Positions 20,566 through 29,782 of a stretch of DNA of 64,000 nucleotides are shown one piece after another. Where the stretch lies: positions 1 through 64,000 of the forward strand of contig NZ_CP073015.1 of assembly GCF_018080005.1 (NCBI RefSeq). The letters run 5' to 3'. Source of the stretch: Flavobacterium sp. CS20 (GTDB lineage Bacteria; Bacteroidota; Bacteroidia; Flavobacteriales; Flavobacteriaceae). Under the pieces are notes generated by a model that worked only from the letters and a program-made list of their open reading frames with translations, did not search any database and was not told the DNA's origin. How positions within the stretch are numbered: the first letter of the stretch is position 1; each line of letters starts with the position of its first letter. Position numbers and translations under genes: made by a program.

Positions 20566-22901
20566 ATGAAAACAAATTACTATATACTAACAATTATAAT
20601 TTTATTGCCTTTATTAGGTTTTTCACAAATCGATAAGCTTAATGAAGCGAATAAGAAATTTGAAAATTTTGCCTACATCGATGCACAACAAATTTATTTA
20701 GAAGTTGCAAAAGCAGGCTATGAATCTGAGAATCTTTTTAAAAAATTAGGTGATTCTTACTATTTCAACAACGACTTAGAAAATGCGGCAAAATGGTATC
20801 AAAAACTATACGATTTTTCAGAATCGCTTAACGCAGATTATTTATTTAGATATTCACAATCTTTAAGAGGAGAAGAAAGATACGTTGAAGCCTCTAAAAT
20901 CATGAAAAAATATGACTCAATAACTCAGACTGATTCAGATATTGGGATAATTGATGAACAACAAGACTATTTAAAATTGATTGAATTACAGTTTGGTAAA
21001 TTTACTTTAGACACCATTTCTATTAATTCAGATTTATCAGATTTTGCACCAAAATTTGCAAAAGGCAAAATCATTTTTGCTTCCAATAGAAAACGAGCTG
21101 ATGCAGACCAACGCATCCATGAATGGAACAACCAACCTTTTTTAGACCTCTATGAAGTTGAGGTTGATGAACAATTTACGCCATTATCTCAACCAAAACC
21201 TTTAAGTGATGTTATAAATTCTAAATTTCACGAGGCTTCGGCGACGATTACATCAGACGGTAAAACGATTTACTTTACAAGAAATAATTTCTCTGATAAC
21301 AAATATAAAAAGAGTAAATCAGGCATTAACTTCCTTAAAATTTATAGAGCGAAAAAAGACAAAAATGGAGAATGGCAAACCCCAGAAGAATTACCATTTA
21401 ATAGTGATGATTACTCGTCAGCTCATCCTGCTTTAAGCCCAGATGAAGACAAACTTTATTTTGCTTCTAACATGCCTGGAACAAAAGGAAAGTCTGATAT
21501 CTTTGTAGTTGATATTAATAGTGATGGCAGTTTTGGTGAGCCTATCAATTTAGGTTCTAAAGTCAATACAAAAGGGCGTGAAAGTTTTCCTTTCATAAGC
21601 AATGACAGCCTATTGTTTTTCTCTTCCAATGGTCATCCAGGTTTAGGAGGCTATGATGTCTTTGTGAGTGAACTTAAAACCGATAAAACCTTTGGAGACC
21701 CTTTAAATGTTGGTCGTCCTATAAATAGTATTAAAGATGATATTAGTTTTATTATAGACGGAAAAAGCAAAATTGGTTTTTTTGCCACAAACAGAAATGA
21801 AGACGCTAAAGAAGATGATATTTTTAGATTTATTCAAAACGAGGAATTAATAACAAAATGTAAACAATATCTATCAGGTACAGTTAGAGATAAAGATACT
21901 AATGAACCTATAGCCACTGTCACAGTAAAGTTATTCGATGCTGATTTAAATCAACTTTCAGTTACAAAATCAGATATCAACGGCGAATATGATTTTGATG
22001 TTGAATGCAATAAAAGATATATTGTAAGAATTGAAAAAGATGGTTATAAAACAACAGAAAAACCTTTTAAAACCACTAATGCATATGAAAAAGACTTCAA
22101 AGATGTTGTGTTTATGGAAGTTGGTGAAAATCTTGGTGTTAAGAAAGTTGAAAAAGGAGATGACCTAAGAAAAATTCTTCAATTAGATCCGATTTATTTT
22201 GAGTTAGATAAGTCAAATATAACATCTCAAGCCAGTGTAGAACTTCAAAAAATTGCTACACTGATGAAACAATATCCTTCGATGAAAATAGATATTCGTT
22301 CGCATACAGATAGTCGTGCAGGTGATAATTATAATATGGTTTTATCTCAAGAACGTGCGGAGTCAACCGTTGATTATCTAATCAATCAAGGCATTAATTC
22401 TAATAGGCTTTCAGGAAAAGGCTACGGCGAAAGTCAATTGATCAATAAATGTAGCAATGGTGTAGAATGCTCTGAAGAGGAACACGCTTTAAACCGTCGA
22501 TCTGAATTTATCATTTTAAACAAAAATGAAACTCCAGCAGAGATGAGAGCTAATATAAATGCTCAAATACAAGAAAAAGCAAATAAAGATAAATCAAATG
22601 TAGCTTCAACTCTACCACCAACTAAAAAAGTTGTAACCCAAACTTATGATTTTTCATCAGATAGCCCAAAAATATTTACTGTTCAAATTCTGCATCCTTA
22701 AGTTCAAAAGTTATTGACATTCCAAGTGTCAGTGGAGAATATCACTTCAAATTTTCAGATGGATATACACGCTATTTCTCTGGTGTTTTTTCTACGCGTT
22801 CAGAAGCCGAAGCACATAAAAACACTCTTAAATCAAGAGGTGTAAAAGGGGTATTTGTTGTGGGTTTAGAAGGACCAAATAGGATAATTTTATCAAACTA
22901 A
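20566..22901 (+). pseudogene. OmpA family protein (TPR, PD40, OmpA, SPOR-like), frameshifted near the 3' end
   Basis: The main ORF runs 20566-22701 (711 residues): signal peptide (LLGFS-QID), TPR-like helices (~20-130), PD40/WD40-like propeller repeats (SPDEDKLYFASN, GGYDVFVSEL; ~150-420), a carboxypeptidase regulatory-like domain (~430-510), and an OmpA peptidoglycan-binding domain (IYFELDKSNIT to ALNRRSEF; ~535-650). It stops after FTVQILHP. A different frame then runs without a stop to TAA 22899-22901 and encodes SSKVIDIPSVSGEYHFKFSD and YFSGVFSTRSEAEAHKNTL, a SPOR-like domain that FTVQI would begin. A single-base deletion near 22690 explains this. It is either a true loss of the tail or a sequencing error. 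Third gene of the adhesin operon. Confidence 0.8.
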
Positions 22902-22911
22902 AAAAAGTCTT

Positions 22912-23796
22912 TTATTTAAAATTATGCCTTTTATGTTTCCAGCGTTTATGAGACCAAAAATAATAAGCAGGTTTTTTTAAAATTTGTTGTTCTAAATGTT
23001 TAAAATAAATGTCAGTAATCTCATAATTATTTAATTTATTAGCCTTAGTAGTAATAGGAATAAGTTCGACGTCATAAAATCCGCGTTTGCTCTTTTCTAT
23101 TTTCATATAACACACGCTAAGGTCTAAGCGTTTGGCAAGGACTTCTGCTCCAACAAAAACAGGCGTTTCAACTCCTAAAAAAGTAGTCCAATGCTTAATG
23201 TTATCGGCTTTTGGAGATTGGTCAGCTATCATACCATATATGGCTTTCTGATGATTAGCCTGATTTTTCATCATGATTTTTGGGACGTCATTTTTATCGA
23301 TCATTTCTACGCCAAATCGACTTCTAATTTTTTTCATCAGTTGATCCACGGCTTTATTTCTTATGCGTTTATAAACACCATAACCCTTGAAGTCAGGCTT
23401 ATATAGTGTAAAAGCGGCAGAATATTCAAAGCTTGCATAATGAGCATATAAGAAAATAATAGATTTGTTTTCTGCCTCAATTGTTTTAATTATATCAGGG
23501 TTTTTGATTTTAAAACGTTTCAAAACTTCGCTTTCAGAAATGCTTAAAAGTTTAATCATTTCAAGAAAAATATCACAAAAATGTTTGTAAAAATCTTTAG
23601 CAATTCTTTTTCGATGCGATGGGTCATAGTCAGGAAAAGCAAGTTTTAGATTTTCCAACACAACTCTTTTTCGATACCCAATACCGTAGAATGTTATTAA
23701 GTAAAAGAGATCTGAAATAATGTAAATAACCCTAAAAGGCAATAGCGAAATGGACTTAAATAAGATATATAGAATAGTGTAAATGACTTTGAACAA
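22912..23796 (-). CDS. LpxL/HtrB-type lipid A (lysophospholipid) acyltransferase
   Basis: A 294-residue membrane acyltransferase. An N-terminal hydrophobic stretch (residues ~5-35) precedes the family catalytic box HYASFE at about 118 and the DQSPKADN and FLGVETPVF segments. It should add a secondary acyl chain to lipid A at the inner membrane. It is convergent with the adhesin operon, with only ~10 bases between its stop and the stop of the SPOR-coding frame. Confidence 0.85.
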   Translation of the reverse strand: MFKVIYTILYILFKSISLLPFRVIYIISDLFYLITFYGIGYRKRVVLENLKLAFPDYDPSHRKRIAKDFYKHFCDIFLEMIKLLSISESEVLKRFKIKNPDIIKTIEAENKSIIFLYAHYASFEYSAAFTLYKPDFKGYGVYKRIRNKAVDQLMKKIRSRFGVEMIDKNDVPKIMMKNQANHQKAIYGMIADQSPKADNIKHWTTFLGVETPVFVGAEVLAKRLDLSVCYMKIEKSKRGFYDVELIPITTKANKLNNYEITDIYFKHLEQQILKKPAYYFWSHKRWKHKRHNFK

Positions 23797-23811
23797 GACT
23801 TTATTTTGCTA

Positions 23812-23819
23812 CAAAGATA
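23812..23819 (-). promoter_or_regulatory. Bacteroidetes-type -7 box for the LpxL-like gene
   Basis: The minus strand reads TATCTTTG, a full match to TAnnTTTG, 16 bases before the start codon at 23796. No good -33 TTG was seen. Confidence 0.4.
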
Positions 23820-23989
23820 TGTATATTTGACATTCTGAAGTTTCACACTTATGCAAGATATTTCTACAGTTAACGTGAGTTCGACTTAAAAGCATAATGA
23901 ATTTTAGTAAAAACACGAATTGACAACAGTTATGTTTTCATTGTCAAGCCTAATTTTGATATTTCCGAGCATAGTTTTGGGATTCCGTT

Positions 23990-24067
23990 TTATTCCGAAA
24001 AATCACTCAATTTGATGGCTTTATCAAATCGAGTTATTTAAATTTTGAACACAGGTTATTTTAGGCT
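23990..24067 (+). repeat. Hairpin-plus-tail repeat, copy 1
   Basis: In the ~270-base gap after the LpxL-like gene, CTCAATTT...AAATCGAG can form a small hairpin and is followed by GAACACAGGTTATTTTA. A similar block recurs at 26137-26215. Nothing else was recognised between 23820 and 24090. Confidence 0.5.
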
Positions 24068-24092
24068 TATGCTTAAAATTTAATTTCATAAA

Positions 24093-24125
24093 AAAAGCTG
24101 TCTTAGGTTTAATTAAGACAGCTTT
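24093..24125 (-). terminator. Bidirectional Rho-independent terminator
   Basis: A 13-bp stem (AAAAGCTGTCTTA / TAAGACAGCTTTT) with flanking A and T runs lies 24 bases after the stop of the leftward gene at 24149. Confidence 0.85.
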
Positions 24126-24148
24126 TATACAAATATGCCAAACGATAC

Positions 24149-24901
24149 TTAGATGATCTCTATGATTTGCATGGCATTAAACGCTCCGTTATTGAGTATG
24201 TACTGTTGTGTATTAATCTCTTGAAAAAATGCTATTTTTAACAGATAATAATCTATACCAGTACTTGAAGGACTTTGAGAAAAACTGAGAATGACATTAG
24301 TTTCGTTATTGTCAATCTGCAAATTTTCTTTATTACTTATCACCATATCTCCAGAATTGGCTTCTAAGTCAAAATTTAGCCATGTGGCACTTATTTCGAC
24401 GTGAGTTGCACCTTGTGGGGTGTTTAAATTAATCTGTGGTACAAATTCTGGAATGCTGATTTCAGCATTGGTTGTGTCCAATTGATAATCGGTTCGTAAT
24501 ACGGCATCCATTCTCGCTTTAGCATTGAAGTCAAAATACTTGAGTATGTTTTTGCCTTCAGGTGTAGCTAAACCTAAACTTACTTTACGTTCGCCACGAA
24601 TTGATGTGGTGTCCAAGTTTTTAACTTTTGATAACACAGAGGTTAATCTGTACACTTTAGTATTGTCTTGAACATCTGCCAATAAAGTTGATAAAGCTCT
24701 ACGTAATTTTTTACCTGATTGGGTAATTTCCGCAAACTCTCTGCCGTTTTCTCGGGTTCTTTCAAAAGCAGGATCATTATTGATTCTACTTTTTGAAATA
24801 CCACTTTTGGTCTTAACACGATATTTCCCGTCTTGATCTCGGTAGAAGGTTAACCCATCTAGAGTGCCTTCGATTTTAATTAATGACTTTTGTTGGGCTA
24901 T
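24149..24901 (-). CDS. Conserved Bacteroidetes protein with an apparent ATA start
   Basis: A 250-codon reading frame. The N-terminal part (IAQQKSLIKIEGTLDGLTFY, then GISKSRINNDPAFERTREN) and the end (LNNGAFNAMQIIEII) match a protein type common in Bacteroidetes that begins M-A-[KQ]-Q-K. Here the codon at the expected initiator is ATA (24899-24901), and an in-frame TAA lies a few codons upstream. The next usable start is TTG at 24680-24682, which would discard about 73 conserved residues. An ATG-to-ATA mutation or a rare ATA start is therefore likely. The function of the family is unknown to me; the C-terminal half looks beta-rich. Confidence 0.65.
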   Translation of the reverse strand: MAQQKSLIKIEGTLDGLTFYRDQDGKYRVKTKSGISKSRINNDPAFERTRENGREFAEITQSGKKLRRALSTLLADVQDNTKVYRLTSVLSKVKNLDTTSIRGERKVSLGLATPEGKNILKYFDFNAKARMDAVLRTDYQLDTTNAEISIPEFVPQINLNTPQGATHVEISATWLNFDLEANSGDMVISNKENLQIDNNETNVILSFSQSPSSTGIDYYLLKIAFFQEINTQQYILNNGAFNAMQIIEII

Positions 24902-25230
24902 CTTATTATTATTTAAAAATTAAACTAAAAGTTTTGCAAGCCGTTGAGCTTTTTGTCTTGAAGCTTCGTCAATCCTTTATCCGGATAACATGTTGGGATT
25001 AACTTTTAAAATAGACAATCCGCTCTTCGGTGTTGCAAGAACAAATGTAGATGCTTGATACAAACTAATTTTAACAATTTTCTCAATAGTAAGTAGTATT
25101 TCTTATATCAAGGGATATTTTTTTTATACTCGGATTATTTTCCATTTTAACATCTTTTTTTCCAATTTAACAAGTTTCTTGTTTTGATACTTTAACCATA
25201 CTTAAGCTATACTTGAGGGTAGGAGGAAAT

Positions 25231-25305
25231 TAGTGGGTAGTTGGTAGTGGGTAGTTTTTAGTTGGTAGTTTTTAGTGGGTAGTTGGTAGTGGGTAGTTTT
25301 TAGTG
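25231..25305 (+). repeat. G/T-rich low-complexity repeat in a 600-base gap
   Basis: Units of TAGTGGGTAG, TTGGTAG and TTTTTAG alternate over ~75 bases. It is the only clear structure in the ~600-base gap 24902-25500, apart from a small TATCCGGATA palindrome near 24979. No ORF is convincing there. Confidence 0.6.
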
Positions 25306-25500
25306 GTGTTTTATTAGTGCTTGATTTTGTTGGGATTTTACTTGTCACAACTTGTTTTATAATTGTTTGTTAGGTTTGCTGATGTGCGTTTTTGTGTTTT
25401 AAGTATTTGATATTGAGTTTATAAAAAACAAATTAAATATTTTAACATATTATTAACAAGCAGAAGTTTTTAAATCAGGTTTAACATAAAAGACCTAGCG

Positions 25501-26031
25501 GTGAAAGCATCAAATGCAACATATCAAAGTAAAATTCGGGTTATACAACCTATAGAACTTGCTTATGTATTAAATGTATGCCATAAAACTGCTAAAAAAT
25601 ATTATGATGAAATTTATTGTTCTGCAAGTGTAGGACATAGACAATATTTATTCACCAACGAGATTGCTGATTATCTTAAACTTGAGATTGAAGAATACAA
25701 CTACTTTTGCTTAAAAAAACTTCTTATACGCAAATCTGATATTGACCAACCAACGCTGACAAGTATTGAAGATCAATTAAATAAATTGGAAGTTTATTTT
25801 AAAGATTCTGGTTTACCCGTAATATATAGCTTACAAATGTTTAAAACGTTTATGAACTATAGTCAAAATCGAGCTAAATTTGAGTACCAATCTATGAAAG
25901 AAGATATTGGGATACCTAAGTTTGGTTTAGTTATTAGGCGACATATTCAGGAGCATTATGATATTAAAGTGTCTATGCAAAATTTGGATAGCGATAATAT
26001 TATTGGAAAGGCTTTTGAAATGATTTCTTGA
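25501..26031 (+). CDS. Hypothetical protein with an N-terminal HTH-like segment
   Basis: A 176-residue protein with a GTG start at 25501 (start uncertain). Residues ~15-40 (QPIELAYVLNVCHKTAKKYY) look like a helix-turn-helix such as that in excisionases or replication initiators; the remainder is mainly helical with no recognised motif. It lies in an accessory stretch between the ATA-start gene and the broken 26278 gene. No function is assigned. Confidence 0.55.
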   Translation: MKASNATYQSKIRVIQPIELAYVLNVCHKTAKKYYDEIYCSASVGHRQYLFTNEIADYLKLEIEEYNYFCLKKLLIRKSDIDQPTLTSIEDQLNKLEVYFKDSGLPVIYSLQMFKTFMNYSQNRAKFEYQSMKEDIGIPKFGLVIRRHIQEHYDIKVSMQNLDSDNIIGKAFEMIS

Positions 26032-26136
26032 AACTATTTTGATAGTAAAAAAACAAGGCTATTTTAACCTTAGATTGACCAAAGAAAATATAACTGAGTT
26101 ATAATTTTAGTCTAAATTTCGCTGTTATTTTTCTCC

Positions 26137-26215
26137 GTTTTACTTACAAAACGCTCAATTTTAAAACTTTATATAATTGAGTTGTTTAAATTGAACACAG
26201 GTTATTTTATATTAT
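26137..26215 (+). repeat. Hairpin-plus-tail repeat, copy 2
   Basis: CTCAATTTT...AATTGAG can pair, followed by GAACACAGGTTATTTTA, as in the copy at 23990-24067. It ends ~60 bases before the ATG of the 26278 gene, where it could be a regulatory element or a module boundary. Confidence 0.5.
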
Positions 26216-26277
26216 TTTAAACGCTATTTGTGTTAAATTCTATAATTTAGAACTTTTAACTTATTAAAGTTTAGCCT

Positions 26278-27093
26278 ATGGGATTTTTACAAAGTGCCAT
26301 CAATCAAGTGGGTCGAGATTTAGGACGAGTAGCCAGCAATGCTATTTTTAAAGATCGCCATGCTATCCCGATACGACGTGCACCATCTTACCAACAAAAA
26401 CAGCAACATTACAAAACACAACAGCCTTAAGCACAGCCTATACAGGAGGTTAAAGCTAAATTTGACAGCGCCATAAATTTTAAAACAGGTTATAAACCTA
26501 ATACTTTAATTTCTAAACTCGGCGGAGCGTTTATCGTTATTAAAAATGAAGCTCGTGCTTTTGTAGATGATGGTTATCTCGATATAGAAGAAAGCCAACA
26601 ACTCTTTGATATGCTGAAACGCTTTAACCACAAAGTCAGTGATGTGGACGACGTGATGAGTTTTACCGAAGATAAAGATGCTAAGGTTTATGATCAACTC
26701 AATGAAATTGTTAAAAAGACCAAAGCCGTTTTTGTTGAAACCCTTGAAGTCTCTATAAAGGCTTGTGAGCAGCGTGCAAAACAATATCAAGAACTGGCCG
26801 ATCAACAAGAATTTTTTAGTTTTGGGGAATACCTCAAACTACATCTGTTGTGGTTTCCAAAACACGCAAAAGGTGGCGAGAAGAAAAATACACAAGCTAT
26901 TATTGCCAATATTATCGATGTTGTCACCTTAACTTTTCCTATCACACGCACCGTTTTATTACTGATGGGTTTGACGAGTTATAACAGCCAAAAACAACAA
27001 CATCAAAATCTGGTAAAAGTTTATCGAAACCAAGCCCAGCAAGAACGCGAACGGGCTGAGGTTTATCAGGGGTTTGTGGAGAAGAATTCTTAG
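26278..27093 (+). pseudogene. Hypothetical membrane-associated protein with in-frame TAA
   Basis: One frame stays coding from ATG 26278 (MGFLQSAINQVGRDLGRVAS) to 27093, but TAA 26428-26430 interrupts it after KTQQP, followed by AQPIQEV; a CAA-to-TAA change explains it. The downstream part, with an ATG at 26611 (160 residues), has acidic helical segments, a hydrophobic stretch (IIANIIDVVTLTFPITRTVL) and a Gln-rich coiled C-terminus (QKQQHQNLV...QAQQERERAEV). No family function is known to me. It ends ~75 bases before hsdM. Confidence 0.65.
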
Positions 27094-27168
27094 GAATAAG
27101 AGAGATATCAAATTTAGTTAGAGAAAAGATTACTATTTTTAGAGTTTAATTAAAGAATGAAACCCTAA

Positions 27169-28728
27169 ATGGCTAAAAAAACCAAAAAACCAAAATCTAT
27201 TGAAGAAAGCCTATGGCAGTCCTGTGATAAACTTCGTGGTTCCATAGAACCGTCTGAATATAAACATGTTGTCTTGGGTCTAATATTTCTAAAATTCACT
27301 AGCGATAAGTTTGAAAAACGCAAACAAGAACTCACTGCTGAAGGCCAAGAGAAATATGTGGAGATGAAGGAGTTTTACAATATGAAAAATGTATTCTTCC
27401 TGAATGAAAACTCCCGTTGGTCTTACATCATCAAAAATGCGAAGCAAGACGATATTGCGATAAAAATTGACACTGCCCTACACGACATTGAAAAAAACAA
27501 TCCATCCTTACGTGGTGCATTGCCCGATAATTATTTTTCACGTTTGGGATTAGATAAATCGAAGTTGGCGACTTTGCTCGATAACATCAATGATATTGAT
27601 ACACTCAAAGACGCTGACCAAGACATTGTTGGTCGTGTGTATGAATACTTCCTGTCCAAGTTTGCTTTAAAAGAAGGCAAAGGAAAAGGCGAGTTTTATA
27701 CACCCAAAAGCATCGTTAACTTGATTGCTGAAATGATAGAACCTTATCGAGGTATTATTTATGATCCTGCCTGTGGTTCGGGTGGTATGTTCGTGCAATC
27801 CATCAAGTTTATTGAAAGCCATCACGGCAATAAAAAAGAAGTGTCTATCTATGGACAAGAATACACCAATACGACTTATAAATTGGCAAAAATGAATCTC
27901 GCCATTCGAGGGATCAATGCCAACTTAGGTGACAAAGCCGCCGATACCTTTGGCAACGACCAGCATAAAGATTTAAAAGCTGATTTTATCATGGCCAATC
28001 CGCCATTTAACCAAAAGGCTTGGCGTGGCAAAGACGAACTCAATGACGACCCACGTTGGCAAGGTTACGATGTGCCACCGGTGAGCAACGCCAATTATGC
28101 CTGGATTTTGAATATCGTTGCCAAACTTTCTGAAGATGGTGTTGCTGGATTTATCTTGACCAACGGTGCTTTATCTGGCGGTGGCGAAGAATATAAAATC
28201 CGTAAAAAACTCATTGAAAACGACTTGGTAGAAGCCATTGTGATTTTGCCACAAAATATGTTTTATACCACTAACATCAGTGTAACGCTTTGGATTTTAA
28301 ACAAAAACAAAAAAGACCGTAGTCTTAAATTACCCGATAAAACGAGACAATTTAAAAATAGAGAAAATGAAATACTTTTTATGGACTTGCGCCAAATTGG
28401 TGTGCCATTAGAAAAGAAATTTATACAGTTTTCGCCAGAACAAATAGAACATATTTCCGAAACCTACCATAATTGGCAAGAAGAACATACTGATTATAAG
28501 GACGAACCCGAATTTTGTTATGCAGCAAGCAAAGCTGAAATTGAAAAGAAAGACTACTCCCTAGTACCTTCCAAGTATATTGAGTTTATCAATAGAGATG
28601 AAAACATTGATTTTGATGATAAAATGAAGGTATTGCAAACTGAAATTAGTGAATTGCTGGAACAAGAAGAACAAAGCAAAGCTGAATTATTAAAAGTTTT
28701 TAAAGGTTTAGGTTATGAAATTGGATAA
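27169..28728 (+). CDS. hsdM: Type I restriction-modification methyltransferase subunit HsdM
   Basis: A 519-residue N6-adenine methyltransferase. The HsdM N-terminal helical domain (EESLWQSCDKLRGSIEPSEY) comes first, then the SAM motif DPACGSGGMF at about residue 199 and the catalytic NPPF at about 277. It methylates host DNA together with HsdS and forms the restriction complex with HsdR. It is the first gene of the locus and overlaps the DUF1016 gene by 14 bases. It appears intact. Confidence 0.95.
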   Translation: MAKKTKKPKSIEESLWQSCDKLRGSIEPSEYKHVVLGLIFLKFTSDKFEKRKQELTAEGQEKYVEMKEFYNMKNVFFLNENSRWSYIIKNAKQDDIAIKIDTALHDIEKNNPSLRGALPDNYFSRLGLDKSKLATLLDNINDIDTLKDADQDIVGRVYEYFLSKFALKEGKGKGEFYTPKSIVNLIAEMIEPYRGIIYDPACGSGGMFVQSIKFIESHHGNKKEVSIYGQEYTNTTYKLAKMNLAIRGINANLGDKAADTFGNDQHKDLKADFIMANPPFNQKAWRGKDELNDDPRWQGYDVPPVSNANYAWILNIVAKLSEDGVAGFILTNGALSGGGEEYKIRKKLIENDLVEAIVILPQNMFYTTNISVTLWILNKNKKDRSLKLPDKTRQFKNRENEILFMDLRQIGVPLEKKFIQFSPEQIEHISETYHNWQEEHTDYKDEPEFCYAASKAEIEKKDYSLVPSKYIEFINRDENIDFDDKMKVLQTEISELLEQEEQSKAELLKVFKGLGYEIG

Positions 28729-29782
28729 ATCTAATCACTATATAACCGAAATAAAACAAATTCTCGCTAAGGCAAGGCAACAAGCATATTCGGCTGTAAA
28801 CGCTGCAATGATTGAAGCTTACTGGCTCATAGGCAGACGTATAGTTGAAGAAGAGCAAAACGGAAAAGATAGAGCGTCTTATGGAAAAGAAGTAGTCAAA
28901 ACGCTTTCGGCTGAATTAACTGCTGAATTTGGCAAAGGCTTTTCTGTGACTAATTTACAGAGTTTCAGAAAGTTTTACCTGATATTCAGTGATTTAAAAA
29001 TTCAACAGACATCGTCTGTTAATTCTGGTGATTCCATTTGGCAGACGCTGTCTGCTAAATTAAGTTGGTCTCATTACGAAAGGCTAATACGCGTTGAAAA
29101 TCAAGATGCTAGAGCCTATTACCTCAATGAAGCCGCTGAGCAAAATTGGTCTGTAAGAACACTAGACCGAAACATTTCTACGCTGTACTATCAACGTCTC
29201 ATTTCTTCACAAAAGAAAAATGAAGTAGAACAAGAAATGCATGAGGAAACTGCTGACATAAAACCCCAAGCAGATGACTTTATTCGTAATCCTTCGGTGC
29301 TAGAATTTTTGAATCTTCCGGTTAGTAAATCTTATACAGAAAACGAATTAGAACAAAGCCTTATTGATAATTTGCAAGACTTTTTGTTGGAATTAGGTAA
29401 AGGCTTTTCTTTTGTTGCCAGACAAAAACACATCCGAACAGAAACCACCGATTTTTTTATCGACTTGGTCTTCTATAACTATATTTTAAAGTGTTTTGTG
29501 ATTGTAGAATTAAAAACCAACAAACTCACTCATCAAGATGTCGGGCAATTGGATATGTATGTCCGTATGTTCGACGATCTGGAAACCACCGAAACCGACA
29601 ATCCCACCATAGGTATTTTACTCTGTACCGAAAAAGACGAAACCATTGTTAAATACTCTGTATTGAATGAAAATAAACAGCTCTTTGCAAACAAATACCT
29701 GCCCTATCTACCAACAGAAGAAGAATTGGAAGCTGAAATAGAACGCGAAAAAATCATGATTAAACAAAAATCAGGGCAATGA
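28715..29782 (+). CDS. DUF1016 / YhcG-type PDDEXK nuclease
   Basis: A 355-residue protein of the DUF1016 family. The N-terminal domain (ARQQAYSAVNAAMIEAYWLI, then LSWSHYERLIRV) precedes the C-terminal PD-(D/E)XK-like domain (FFIDLVFYN, then CFVIVELKTNKL, GQLDMYVR). The D...ELK arrangement provides the expected metal-binding residues. These nucleases are often found inside type I restriction loci. It overlaps hsdM by 14 bases and hsdS by 4 (ATGA), so it is a translated part of the operon. Confidence 0.88.
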   Translation: MKLDKSNHYITEIKQILAKARQQAYSAVNAAMIEAYWLIGRRIVEEEQNGKDRASYGKEVVKTLSAELTAEFGKGFSVTNLQSFRKFYLIFSDLKIQQTSSVNSGDSIWQTLSAKLSWSHYERLIRVENQDARAYYLNEAAEQNWSVRTLDRNISTLYYQRLISSQKKNEVEQEMHEETADIKPQADDFIRNPSVLEFLNLPVSKSYTENELEQSLIDNLQDFLLELGKGFSFVARQKHIRTETTDFFIDLVFYNYILKCFVIVELKTNKLTHQDVGQLDMYVRMFDDLETTETDNPTIGILLCTEKDETIVKYSVLNENKQLFANKYLPYLPTEEELEAEIEREKIMIKQKSGQ

